Source: Xanthobacter dioxanivorans (GTDB lineage Bacteria > Pseudomonadota > Alphaproteobacteria > Rhizobiales > Xanthobacteraceae). From it: DNA of 64,000 nucleotides. The notes under the pieces were generated by a model that did not search any database, was not told the origin of the DNA, and saw nothing but the letters and a program-made list of their open reading frames with translations. The translations under genes were made by a program, and so were the position numbers. Below are positions 1 through 8,619 of this stretch, piece by piece. The stretch is taken from contig NZ_CP063362.1 in the NCBI RefSeq assembly GCF_016807805.1, forward strand, positions 4,196,501-4,260,500, in the 5' to 3' direction. How positions within the stretch are numbered: position 1 is the stretch's first letter; each line of letters starts with the position of its first letter.

Positions 1-3000
1 AGAGCAGGCCGAGGGCTTCGGCGTCCGTCCGGCCTTCCAGCTGTTCCTGAAGGTTGCCGCTCTCGCCCGTGGTCCCGTGGGCCGTGCCGGCGAAGAGGCG
101 GGGGAAGCTGGGCGTCTTCAGCACCGAAAGCTGGCTGGCGATGGCGGTCTGGTTCACCTGCGCGTAGACGTTCACCGGCTCGGCTTCGCCGCCCTGGGCC
201 ATCAGTCGCTGGAGGAAGGCCAGGGCGTCCCGCGCCGGGATGCCTGCCACGCCGGTCGCCCGCTGGAGGCGCAGCCCCAGCGCCTCGTCCTGGGCGAGGA
301 CGCCGGCATCGGAGATGGCGCCCCACGCGACCGCGAGGCCGCTCTCGCCCCGGGCGCGGCGATTGCGCACCACCCCTTCCAGGAAGGCGTTGGCCGCCAC
401 ATAGGCGCCCTGGCCGGGGCTGCCGATCATGGCGGAGGCCGAGGAATAGACCACGAACTGGTCCACCGGATGGGCCTGCGTGACCCGATCGAGCGCGACC
501 ACGCCGTCCACCTTGGGGGCGAGGACGCTGGCGAGGCTCTCCGGCGTGAGATTCTGGATGATGCCGTCCTCCAGCACCATGGCAGTGTGGTAGATGCCCC
601 GGAGCGGGCCGTGCTCGGCCACCAGCCGCGCGACGAGGGCGGCAACCGCATCCGCGTCCCGCGCGTCGAGCCGCTCGATCACGATGCGGGCGCCGGCGCG
701 GCGCGCCGCATCGATGCGCGCCTCGATCTCGGGCGCGCAGGCCCCGGCGCGGGAGGCCACCACCACCACCCCCATCGTCCGCGCCGCGAGGAAGAGGGCG
801 GTCTCGAACCCGAAGCCGCGCGTGCCGCCCACCACCAGATGCACCCCTTCGCGCAGGGCCAAAGCGGGAGCAGGCGCCGGCCGGACGCGGCCCTCCCGCG
901 GCGGGCGGACCACGAGCTTGCCCACGTGCCGGGCCGCCTGCATTTGGCGAAAGGCGTCTTCCACCGCCTCCCCGGCCACGACGCGGTAGGAAATGGGCTT
1001 CAGCGTCCCGTCCGCGAAGGCCGCGCCAATGTCGCGCATCATCGCCTTCGCCCGGCCGGGATCGTGGGCGAGAAGCTGGTCGAGGTCGATGCCGAAATAG
1101 CTCAGGTTCCGCGCGAACGGGCGCAGGCCCACGGCGGTGTTGGCGAGGAAGTCGCGCTTGCCGAGCTCGACGAAGCGGCCGAACGGCTTCACCAGTCGCA
1201 GGCTTGCCGCCATCGCCGGACCGGCCAGTGAATTCAGCACCACGTCCACCGCGCCATAGGCCTGGGCGATCTCGCGGGCGAAGGCCAGGTCGCGGGAGTT
1301 GAACACGGCCTCGACGCCGAGAGCCCGCAGCAGCGCCGCCTTTTCCGGCGTGCCGGCGGTCGCGATCACGCGGGCGCCGCGGCTATGGGCGATCTCGACC
1401 GCGGCGAGGCCGACCCCGCCGGCCGCCCCGTGCACCAGCACCGTCTCGCCGGGGGCGAGCCGGGCGCATTCGACAAGGGCATACCAGGCGGTGGCGAAGG
1501 CCACCGGAACCGCGGCGGCCGCCTCGGGCGGCACCCCGTCCGGAATGGGGAAGGCGAACCAGGCCGGCACGGTGACGTGGGAGGAAAAGGCATCGGGGGC
1601 AAAGCCCATCACCGTATCGCCCACCTTGTGGTCCCCGGCATCGCGGCCGACCCGCACCACCGTGCCGGCGCATTCGAAGCCGAGGGAGGCGCCGGTGAGG
1701 CCCGGGCCGAGGATGTCGTCGTCGAGGGCGCCCAGCGCCAGCATCACGTCGCGGAAATTGAGGCCGGTGGCGGCGACCTCGATCTCGATCTCGCCGTCGG
1801 ACGGCGCGATCCGGTCGGCCACGCACCATTCCATGGAGCCGAGCGCGCCCTGCTGGGGCACGTCGAGGCGAACCCTGAGCGTGTCCGAGATCTCGGCGCG
1901 CAATGCGCCGGCGCCGCGCAGCACCCGCGCGGCGCGCTCGCCCTGCCGGGTGGAGACGCGCTCTGTCTCCGGGCTGTCGAGGCGGACGAGGCCGAGCACG
2001 CGGCGGGCCGCCTCGGCATCGAAGGCATCCACGTCGATAAGGCGGATATCGAGGCCGGGGTGCTCGTTCATCGCCACGCGGGCAAAGGCGCAGACGGCGG
2101 TCGCCCGCGGATCGAGCGCGGCGCCTTCGGCCGTGCGGCCGCGCGCGGTGACGATCCACAGCCGGAAGGCGTCGCCGGCGGCACTCGCCTTCGCGAACAC
2201 CGCCTTCAGGTCCATGAGGGCGGACGCGAGCCCTGTGCGGGCGGGGGGATCGGGCTCGAAGGCGACGGGCACCACCAGGGCGCCGCCGGTGGGCCGGGCA
2301 GGCAGGGCATCGCCGCTGCCGAGGAGGGTGGTGCCGGGCTCGGCCTCCCGGATGAGCTGCGCGAAGGCGCGCGCGGCACCGCTCCACAAGACGGCGACCG
2401 GTGCCGGCGCAGGCGCGGAGGCGGTTGCGGGCAGGGTGCCGGTGAGCAGCGCGGACGCGCCGTCCGCCAGCAATTCCGCCTCGTTGACGAGGCCGCCGAT
2501 GCGCTGGAGGAGCGCTTCCAGCTCCGCCCGCGACGGCACGAGATGCGGTGCGGCGGAGGCGCCGAGCAGGAGGTCAAGGGCCGGATCGGGCGCCGGGTGC
2601 ACCACCGCCAGGTGCGCGCCGGCGGCGAGGGCGGCGAGGCGCGCGCCCTCGGAGGGGTCGCCGCCGAACAGGCCGCCGGAGGCGACACCGACCACGACGT
2701 CGGCCGGTGTCGGGTGTGTGTCGTCCTGCGTCGTGTCAAGGAAGCCGAGGGCCCCCATGCCGGAGCGCGAGGCGATCCGATCGAAGGCCGCCCCGTCCGC
2801 CCCGGCCAGGGTGACGCGGATCGCATCCGCCTGCATGAAGGGCAGGAGGGTGCGCATGAGGCCCGCCGTCCAGGGGCGTGCGACGACCACATGCGGCCGC
2901 GCGGGCGCGCAGGCGGCGATCCGCGCCGTCACCGTGCGCCGGATGGCGTCGAGGCCGGCGCGGAAGGCGAGGCCGTCCTCCTCGAACTGCTCCGCCAGCG

Positions 3001-6000
3001 CCGCGGGCAGGCGCCACGGGACGCCCTTCTCCAGCGCGTCCGGCAGGCTCGCCTGGAAATGGGCGGCGAGCCGGATCTCCGCGTTCGCTTCCGGGAAACG
3101 CGCCACCAGGGTGCGCAGGAGGATGGTGGATGCGGGCAGCTCAGCCGGCAGCAGGCGCCAGCCCGGTCCCGCCGCGACGGCGAGGCCGTAGGTGGCGAGA
3201 TGGTCCAGCAGGGGGGTGAAGCGGTCCTGCGCCTCCGGCGAAAGGCGGCCGTGCGCGACGAGGGTGGCGGGGGAGACGTCGTCGCCCACGGCGAGCCGCC
3301 GGGCAGTCTCGTAGGCCTGCGAGCGCACGAAGGCGCGCAGCAGCAGGAGGGCGTCGGTGGCGAGGGGCGGCGCGGGCGGCGCCGCGGGACCGGAGGCGGG
3401 CGCGGCCAGCGCGATGCGGACGGGCTCCAGCTCCATGCGGAACAGCCGTTCCGCGTCGTTGCGTCGGGCGAGGACCACCTCGCGCAGCACCAGCCCCTCC
3501 ACTTCCGCCACCACCGAGCCGTCGGCGGCGATGAGGGTGATGTCCACCGAGGAGGTGAAGCGGTTCTCCCGCCGCCGGCGCAGGATGCTTTCGGTGACGG
3601 GGGTTCGCGCCTGCCACAGGCGCAGGGCGCCGATGCGCACGGGCAGGTGCGTGCGGACCTCGCCGTCGCGCAGCCGGGCATCGAGGAACAGGGGGTGGAG
3701 CGCCGCATCGAGGGAGGTGGGATCGATGACGTGCAGGTCCTGGAACATGCCGAGGGGAAGGGCGCCGGTGGCGAGGCGGCTCACGCTGCCGTCGTCGTCC
3801 CGCAGCGTCCCCAGCACCTTGCGGAAGCTCGGGCCGTAGTCCAGGCCGCACCGGATCGCCGCCGCATAGATGGTTTCGGCGGCGACAGCCCTCAACCGGC
3901 CCGGATCGGGCGGTGGCAGGCGCACCGGCTTGCCGGCGGCGGGGGCGAGATGGCCGGTGGCGTGGAGCGCGAATTCGCCGCCGCCCAGCCGCCGCCGGGC
4001 CCAGATCTCGCAGGTGTGGGTCGCCTCGTCGAGGCGGGTCGAGACCTCGCGCATGCTCCCCTCGGCGAGGGTGAGCGGGCGCAGGATGTCGAAGGCGGAC
4101 AATTCCACCGGCACGGCGCCGAACGCCTCCCGGCCCACCGCCAGCATCATCTCCGCGAGGGCGGCGCCGGGCACGACCGCCTCGCCCTCCACCTTGTGGT
4201 CGGCGAGATAGGGGATGATCTGCGAGTCGATGAAGCCGAGCCACTCCGGCACGCCGGCGCTGACCCGCCGGCCGAGCAGGGGATGGGTCGGCGTGGCAGC
4301 GACCGTCGCCCCGTAGAGGTCGAGGGCCTCGGATGTGCCGGACAGGATGAAGCGCTGGCGCTGCCAGGGATAATGCGGCAGGGGCAGCGGCGCGCCCGGC
4401 GCCGGCCCGAAGGCGCGCGCCTCGTCCATGCGCATGCCGCGCACGAAGGCGCGCGCGGCGGTGGCGCGCACGGGATCGCCGTCGCCCTCGTCGTCGCGCT
4501 CCGACAGGCTGCCGAAGCATTCGGCCGCATAGCCGGCCTGCCTCAGGGTCTCGCCCGCCGCCGAGACGAGGATGGGGCGCGGGCCGATCTCCAGGAAATG
4601 GGTGCCGCCCAGCGCTCCGGCCCGCGCCAGGGCGTCGGCGAAGCGCACCGGGTTGCGGATGTTGCGCCACCAGTAGCTGGCGCCCAGCGCCGTGCCCGGC
4701 AACACGTCGCCGGTGACGGTGGAGACGAAGGTGATGCGCGTGTCGCGGGGGGCGAGTGCCCGCAGGTCGTCGCGGATGCCAGCCTCGGCCCCGTCCAGCA
4801 GGTGGGAATGGAAAGGATAGTCGATGCCGAGCTGCACCGTGGCGAGGCGACGGAGCCGGGCCGCCTTCTCCGCCAGGACGATGGCCTCCTCGGAACCGCT
4901 GAGGGTCACCGAGCGCGGGCCGTTCACCGCGGCGATCTCGAGGTCCGCGCTGCCGAGGTCGTCGACGAAGGCGGCGGCCTGCTCCTCCCCTGCCGCCAGG
5001 GCGATCATCCGGCCGCGGCCGGCCACGCTTTCCTGTCGGAGGCTGCGGTGGTGGATGAGATGGACCGCCGATTCAAGATCGAGCGCGCCACTTGCCAGCG
5101 CCGCCGCCACGTCCCCGACGCTGTGGCCGAGGACGATATCGGGCGCCAGGCCTTCCTCCGCCAGGGCGGCGGTGGTCGCGGTCTGGATGGCGAAGATGAG
5201 TGGCTGGGCCACCGAGGTGTGGGCGATGCGATCGGCGAGGTCGCCCGCGTGCAGCGCCGCGACGAGCGACCATCCCCCGACCTGCATGTAAAGCCGGTCC
5301 ACCTCCCCGAAGCAGGCGCGGTAGGCGGCGTTGCGGGCGTAGGCGGCGCGGCCCATGCCGACCCACTGGGCGCCATTGCCGCTATAGACGAACACGGCCT
5401 TCCCGGTCCTCGGCGTCGCCTTGCCCGAGGCCACGCCCGGCTCCGCGAGGTCGCCGCGGGCGAAGCGGCGCAGGGCGGAGGCCATCGCCGCCGGTTCGCT
5501 CACCGGCACGGCGAGGCGCTGGTCGAGGAGGTCCCGCTGGTGACGGGCGGCGCCGGCGATCTCCGCTGGGGCGGCATCGCCGGCCTCCAGGCGCCCGGCA
5601 TAGGCGCCGGCGAGGGCGCGCAGCGCGTCCTGCGACCGGGCAGAGAGGGCCAGGAACCGCGCCGAAGCGGGTTCCGGCGTGGTGTCCGGCAGGGCCGGCA
5701 GGTCGTCCGGAGCGCGCAGCACCACATGGGCATTGGTGCCGCCGAAGCCGTAGTTGCAGATGCCGGCGAACGGCGTGCGGACCGGGTCGAGGATCGTCTC
5801 CGCCCGCGCCGGATCGAGGTTCAGCTCGGTGAAGGGAATGTTCGGATTGAGCTGTTCCAGGTGCAGCGTGCGCGGCAGCACGCGGTGCTTCAGGGCCAGC
5901 GATGCCTTGAGGAATCCGGCCAGGCCCGACACGCATTCCAGGTGGCCGATATTGGACTTCACCGAGCCCACCGGAAGCGGCGCCGCGCGCCCCACGGCGA

Positions 6001-6991
6001 GGGCGCCGCCGATGGCGCGCGCCTCGATGGGGTCGCCCACCGGGGTGCCGGTTCCATGCGCCTCGACGAAGGCGAGAGCGTCGCCGCCGATGCCGAGGCT
6101 GCGGTAGGTGGCGCCCATCAGCTCGCTCTGCCCCTCGATGGAGGGCAGGGAGATGCCGGAGGTCCGGCCGTCCGAGTTCACCCCGGCGGCGACCACCTGC
6201 GCATGGATGCGGCTGCCATCCCCCCGCGCATCCGCGCCGCGGCGCACGACCAGGGCGATGGCCCCCTCCGAGCGCACATAGCCGTCGGCGGCGGCGGAGA
6301 AGGGGCGGCAGCGGCCGGTGGGCGACAGCATGGAGGCGCGCGAGAAGCCGATGAACGGGGCCGGCGACAGCAGCAGGTTCACCCCCGCCACCACGGCGGT
6401 GTCGATCATCCCCGCCTCCAGGGCCGCCGCCGCCTGGGCAAGCGCCACGAAGGAGGACGAGCAGGCGGAGTCCACCGTGAAGCTCGGCCCCCGCCAGTCG
6501 AAGATGTAGGAGATGCGGTTCGAGACGATCGACAGGGAATTGCCTGTCATGAAATGGCTCTCGATCGCCGCCGGGTCGCCGGAGGCGCCGGCCTGGTAGT
6601 CCACGTTCGAGGCGCCCACATAGACGCCGATGTCCTGCCGGGCCGTTCGCGACGGCGGCAGGCCGGCATCCTCCAGCGCCTCCCAGACCACCTCCAGCAG
6701 CAGGCGCTGCTGCGGGTCGATCTGCTGCGCCTCGCGCGGGGAAATGCCGAAGACGGACGGATCGAACGCGAAGGGGTCCGCGATATAGCCGCCGGCAAAG
6801 GTGTAGCTGAAGCCCGGCTCTGTCCGCCGCGGATGGAGGGCCCGCTCCACCGGCCAGCGGCCGACCGGGGCATCGCTCACCGCCGAGCCCCCGGCGCGGA
6901 GCAGCGCCCACAGTTCCGTTACATCAGAAGCGCCGGGCAGCCGACACGCATGGCCAACGACGGCGATGTCATATGGAGAAGATCGGTTCAA
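1..6991 (-). CDS. RkpA-like type I polyketide/fatty-acid synthase (KS-AT-DH-ER-KR, C-terminus beyond left edge)
   Basis: One uninterrupted minus-strand frame covers the left 7 kb, giving about 2330 residues with no stop before base 1. Seen in order: ketosynthase with active-site Cys in DSACSSS (about residue 175), HGTGT (about 312) and SNIGHLE; acyltransferase GHSVGD (about 621); dehydratase with H-x3-G-x4-P (about 930) and a matching DAALHP Asp motif (about 1097); enoylreductase HGAAGGVG (about 1857); ketoreductase nucleotide site GGTRGFG (about 2058) and a YVAAN Tyr (about 2196). An ACP probably begins at the edge. The stretch at about 1200-1600 has methyltransferase-like size but no SAM motif and may be degenerate. 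All reductive domains look intact, so a fully reduced acyl chain is expected. No ATG fits; the TTG at 6991 gives MNRSSPYDIAVVGHACRLPG, a normal KS start. The capsule neighbourhood suggests rhizobial RkpA, which makes a lipid for K-antigen. A stand-alone secondary-metabolite PKS is the alternative. Confidence 0.85.
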   Translation of the reverse strand, partial: MNRSSPYDIAVVGHACRLPGASDVTELWALLRAGGSAVSDAPVGRWPVERALHPRRTEPGFSYTFAGGYIADPFAFDPSVFGISPREAQQIDPQQRLLLEVVWEALEDAGLPPSRTARQDIGVYVGASNVDYQAGASGDPAAIESHFMTGNSLSIVSNRISYIFDWRGPSFTVDSACSSSFVALAQAAAALEAGMIDTAVVAGVNLLLSPAPFIGFSRASMLSPTGRCRPFSAAADGYVRSEGAIALVVRRGADARGDGSRIHAQVVAAGVNSDGRTSGISLPSIEGQSELMGATYRSLGIGGDALAFVEAHGTGTPVGDPIEARAIGGALAVGRAAPLPVGSVKSNIGHLECVSGLAGFLKASLALKHRVLPRTLHLEQLNPNIPFTELNLDPARAETILDPVRTPFAGICNYGFGGTNAHVVLRAPDDLPALPDTTPEPASARFLALSARSQDALRALAGAYAGRLEAGDAAPAEIAGAARHQRDLLDQRLAVPVSEPAAMASALRRFARGDLAEPGVASGKATPRTGKAVFVYSGNGAQWVGMGRAAYARNAAYRACFGEVDRLYMQVGGWSLVAALHAGDLADRIAHTSVAQPLIFAIQTATTAALAEEGLAPDIVLGHSVGDVAAALASGALDLESAVHLIHHRSLRQESVAGRGRMIALAAGEEQAAAFVDDLGSADLEIAAVNGPRSVTLSGSEEAIVLAEKAARLRRLATVQLGIDYPFHSHLLDGAEAGIRDDLRALAPRDTRITFVSTVTGDVLPGTALGASYWWRNIRNPVRFADALARAGALGGTHFLEIGPRPILVSAAGETLRQAGYAAECFGSLSERDDEGDGDPVRATAARAFVRGMRMDEARAFGPAPGAPLPLPHYPWQRQRFILSGTSEALDLYGATVAATPTHPLLGRRVSAGVPEWLGFIDSQIIPYLADHKVEGEAVVPGAALAEMMLAVGREAFGAVPVELSAFDILRPLTLAEGSMREVSTRLDEATHTCEIWARRRLGGGEFALHATGHLAPAAGKPVRLPPPDPGRLRAVAAETIYAAAIRCGLDYGPSFRKVLGTLRDDDGSVSRLATGALPLGMFQDLHVIDPTSLDAALHPLFLDARLRDGEVRTHLPVRIGALRLWQARTPVTESILRRRRENRFTSSVDITLIAADGSVVAEVEGLVLREVVLARRNDAERLFRMELEPVRIALAAPASGPAAPPAPPLATDALLLLRAFVRSQAYETARRLAVGDDVSPATLVAHGRLSPEAQDRFTPLLDHLATYGLAVAAGPGWRLLPAELPASTILLRTLVARFPEANAEIRLAAHFQASLPDALEKGVPWRLPAALAEQFEEDGLAFRAGLDAIRRTVTARIAACAPARPHVVVARPWTAGLMRTLLPFMQADAIRVTLAGADGAAFDRIASRSGMGALGFLDTTQDDTHPTPADVVVGVASGGLFGGDPSEGARLAALAAGAHLAVVHPAPDPALDLLLGASAAPHLVPSRAELEALLQRIGGLVNEAELLADGASALLTGTLPATASAPAPAPVAVLWSGAARAFAQLIREAEPGTTLLGSGDALPARPTGGALVVPVAFEPDPPARTGLASALMDLKAVFAKASAAGDAFRLWIVTARGRTAEGAALDPRATAVCAFARVAMNEHPGLDIRLIDVDAFDAEAARRVLGLVRLDSPETERVSTRQGERAARVLRGAGALRAEISDTLRVRLDVPQQGALGSMEWCVADRIAPSDGEIEIEVAATGLNFRDVMLALGALDDDILGPGLTGASLGFECAGTVVRVGRDAGDHKVGDTVMGFAPDAFSSHVTVPAWFAFPIPDGVPPEAAAAVPVAFATAWYALVECARLAPGETVLVHGAAGGVGLAAVEIAHSRGARVIATAGTPEKAALLRALGVEAVFNSRDLAFAREIAQAYGAVDVVLNSLAGPAMAASLRLVKPFGRFVELGKRDFLANTAVGLRPFARNLSYFGIDLDQLLAHDPGRAKAMMRDIGAAFADGTLKPISYRVVAGEAVEDAFRQMQAARHVGKLVVRPPREGRVRPAPAPALALREGVHLVVGGTRGFGFETALFLAARTMGVVVVASRAGACAPEIEARIDAARRAGARIVIERLDARDADAVAALVARLVAEHGPLRGIYHTAMVLEDGIIQNLTPESLASVLAPKVDGVVALDRVTQAHPVDQFVVYSSASAMIGSPGQGAYVAANAFLEGVVRNRRARGESGLAVAWGAISDAGVLAQDEALGLRLQRATGVAGIPARDALAFLQRLMAQGGEAEPVNVYAQVNQTAIASQLSVLKTPSFPRLFAGTAHGTTGESGNLQEQLEGRTDAEALGLL

Positions 6992-7377
6992 TGTTCTTGT
7001 CCGTGCCCCGGAAAAATTCAGTGTTCCAGAGCAGACGCTGTGACAATGAACGCGTTCATCATCCTGACTTCGTCAGCAGATTCCAGTTTACGTGCAAGTT
7101 CAATTTCTTCTCCGCAGTGCGGGGAAGTTGTGTTGCGCCCTGACCTTGACATGAACTTTCTCTCGTCGCCCAGTCTTTCAGCTATATCCCAGCACCGGAG
7201 GCTGGTCGAGGAAAAATCCGGTGCAATCATGGCGGGAGATCGGTCCCGATGCCCAAGACATGAGCATTTAGTCAGGTACCTCCGGGAGATATCACGCGAG
7301 CGTGATCTGCGGCCGCTCACGTCAGGGGGATCGCCGACGCCGGGCGGGGCCGGCCATCGGCGGCGTCGGCCGCCGAA
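6992..7377. other. Intergenic region upstream of the synthase
   Basis: This 386-bp stretch is less G+C-rich than its neighbours and probably carries the promoter of the synthase. A minus-strand reading frame at 7018-7320 (100 codons, ATG also possible at 7230) ends 27 bp before the TTG start. Its codon use is not the strongly GC-ending pattern of neighbouring genes and I recognise no family, so I do not call it as a gene. Confidence 0.4.
7333..7370 (-). terminator. Possible terminator hairpin after the glycosyltransferase
   Basis: GCCGACGCCG (7333-7342) and CGGCGTCGGC (7361-7370) are perfect 10-bp inverted arms around an 18-base loop, just past the stop of the glycosyltransferase on the minus strand. 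There is no T-tract, so the terminator call is tentative. Confidence 0.35.
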
Positions 7378-8619
7378 TCACCCCCCCACCGCCCAGGCGA
7401 GATAGTCGCGGGCAGCCTCTTCCACGTCGACCGGCGGCTGCATGTTCTGGTGCATGCGCTCCCACCGGTCCGCGTCCGCCGCCGCGGACAGCATGGTCTC
7501 GCCCCAGTCGGCGGTGTTGCCGACGCCCACGTGCAGGCCGTCCAGGCCGTCCCGCACGTGCTCCGCCATGCCGCCGATGTTGGAGCAGAGGATCGGCCGG
7601 CCGAAGCGGCGGGCCTCCTGGATCACCACGGGAGAATTTTCCCACCAGACGGACGGCACCACCACCCAGTCGATGCGCGCCATGCGGCGGGCGAGGTCGT
7701 CCCGGTGGTACGCCCCCGGCCAGTGGAGCACGCCGTCCTCCATGAGCGGACCACGCAGCGCCTCGACGCGGGCGCGGAAGTCCTCGGCCTGGGCCTCCAG
7801 ATTGGCGCCGTGCACCTCCAGGTGGAGCTCCTTGCGCAGCCGGCGCGGCAGATGGGCGAGGGCGGCGAGCAGCACGTCGACGCCCTTGAACGGCGTCACC
7901 TGCCCGAAGAAGGCGAAGCGGTTGCGCGTCCCGCCCGGCGGCAGGGGCCGCGGCGGCAGGCGCGCGCCGCGTGGCTGGCCGTTCTCGATGACGCGGATGC
8001 GCCCTTCCGGCAGGCCCCAGGCCACGTAGCGCCGGCGCAGGAAGTCCGAGGGGGCGATGAAGCGGTCCACCGCATCGAAATGGCGGCGCACGAAGTGCTT
8101 GCGCAGCCAGAAATCCTCCTCGCTGCGCTCCGGGAAGCAGCCGGCGCAGGCCTGCAGGCTCTCGCCGAAGCACAGCTCCCGCGTGCCGGGCTTCACCATC
8201 TGGCCGTTATTGGCGCAGATGGCGAGGAATTCATGCAGCGTCAGCACGATGCGCGCGTTGGGGCAGGTGCGGCGGATCTCGCGCAGCATCTCCAGGCCCA
8301 TATGCGCATAATGGTGCACGAAGACGATGTCCGGCTTCAGCCCGGCGAGGAAGCGCCGGAAGGCGGCCGGCACCGCTTCCGGCACGGCGCTGCGGAACTT
8401 GAACCAGTCGCCCATGCCGGTGCGCCAGAGATATTCGTCCTCGCGCAGCACCGAGATGAGCCCGGACTGCTCCGGACCCGCGTGCCGCGCCAGCAGCGCC
8501 ACCTTGCGCGCCACGCCCATGCGGCGCAGCGCCTCGAACAGCTGGTGGGCGGCGACTTCGGCGCCGCCGGTGCTGAACTCGCGGTGGCCGTGGGCGATGA
8601 CGAGGATGGTTCCGATCAC
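7378..8619 (-). CDS. GT4-family glycosyltransferase
   Basis: A 413-residue GT-B type glycosyltransferase. The N-terminal half starts with ILVIAHGHREFSTGGAE, the usual first Rossmann strand and Gly-rich loop. The C-terminal half has FFGQVTPFKGVDVLLAAL and the family E-x7-E region in the form ENSPVVIQEARRFGRP. It probably transfers a nucleotide-sugar-derived residue to a capsule or lipid-linked acceptor in the cytoplasm. A Cys cluster (LCFGESLQACAGCF) lies near the domain boundary; the glycosyltransferase at 18757 has a similar one. The chosen start is GTG at 8619, which overlaps the upstream stop as GTGA, indicating translational coupling. A second GTG lies one codon upstream. Confidence 0.85.
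   Translation of the reverse strand: MIGTILVIAHGHREFSTGGAEVAAHQLFEALRRMGVARKVALLARHAGPEQSGLISVLREDEYLWRTGMGDWFKFRSAVPEAVPAAFRRFLAGLKPDIVFVHHYAHMGLEMLREIRRTCPNARIVLTLHEFLAICANNGQMVKPGTRELCFGESLQACAGCFPERSEEDFWLRKHFVRRHFDAVDRFIAPSDFLRRRYVAWGLPEGRIRVIENGQPRGARLPPRPLPPGGTRNRFAFFGQVTPFKGVDVLLAALAHLPRRLRKELHLEVHGANLEAQAEDFRARVEALRGPLMEDGVLHWPGAYHRDDLARRMARIDWVVVPSVWWENSPVVIQEARRFGRPILCSNIGGMAEHVRDGLDGLHVGVGNTADWGETMLSAAADADRWERMHQNMQPPVDVEEAARDYLAWAVGG

Noticed and set aside
7018..7320. 100-codon frame just before the synthase
   Set aside because: No recognisable family, codon use unlike the neighbours and no clear ribosome site. It is described only within the intergenic entry.
1385..7405. 2006-codon plus-strand open frame
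   Set aside because: It is antisense to the synthase. Its translation is low-complexity Gly/Arg/His-rich sequence, while the minus strand shows complete KS, AT, DH, ER and KR motifs.
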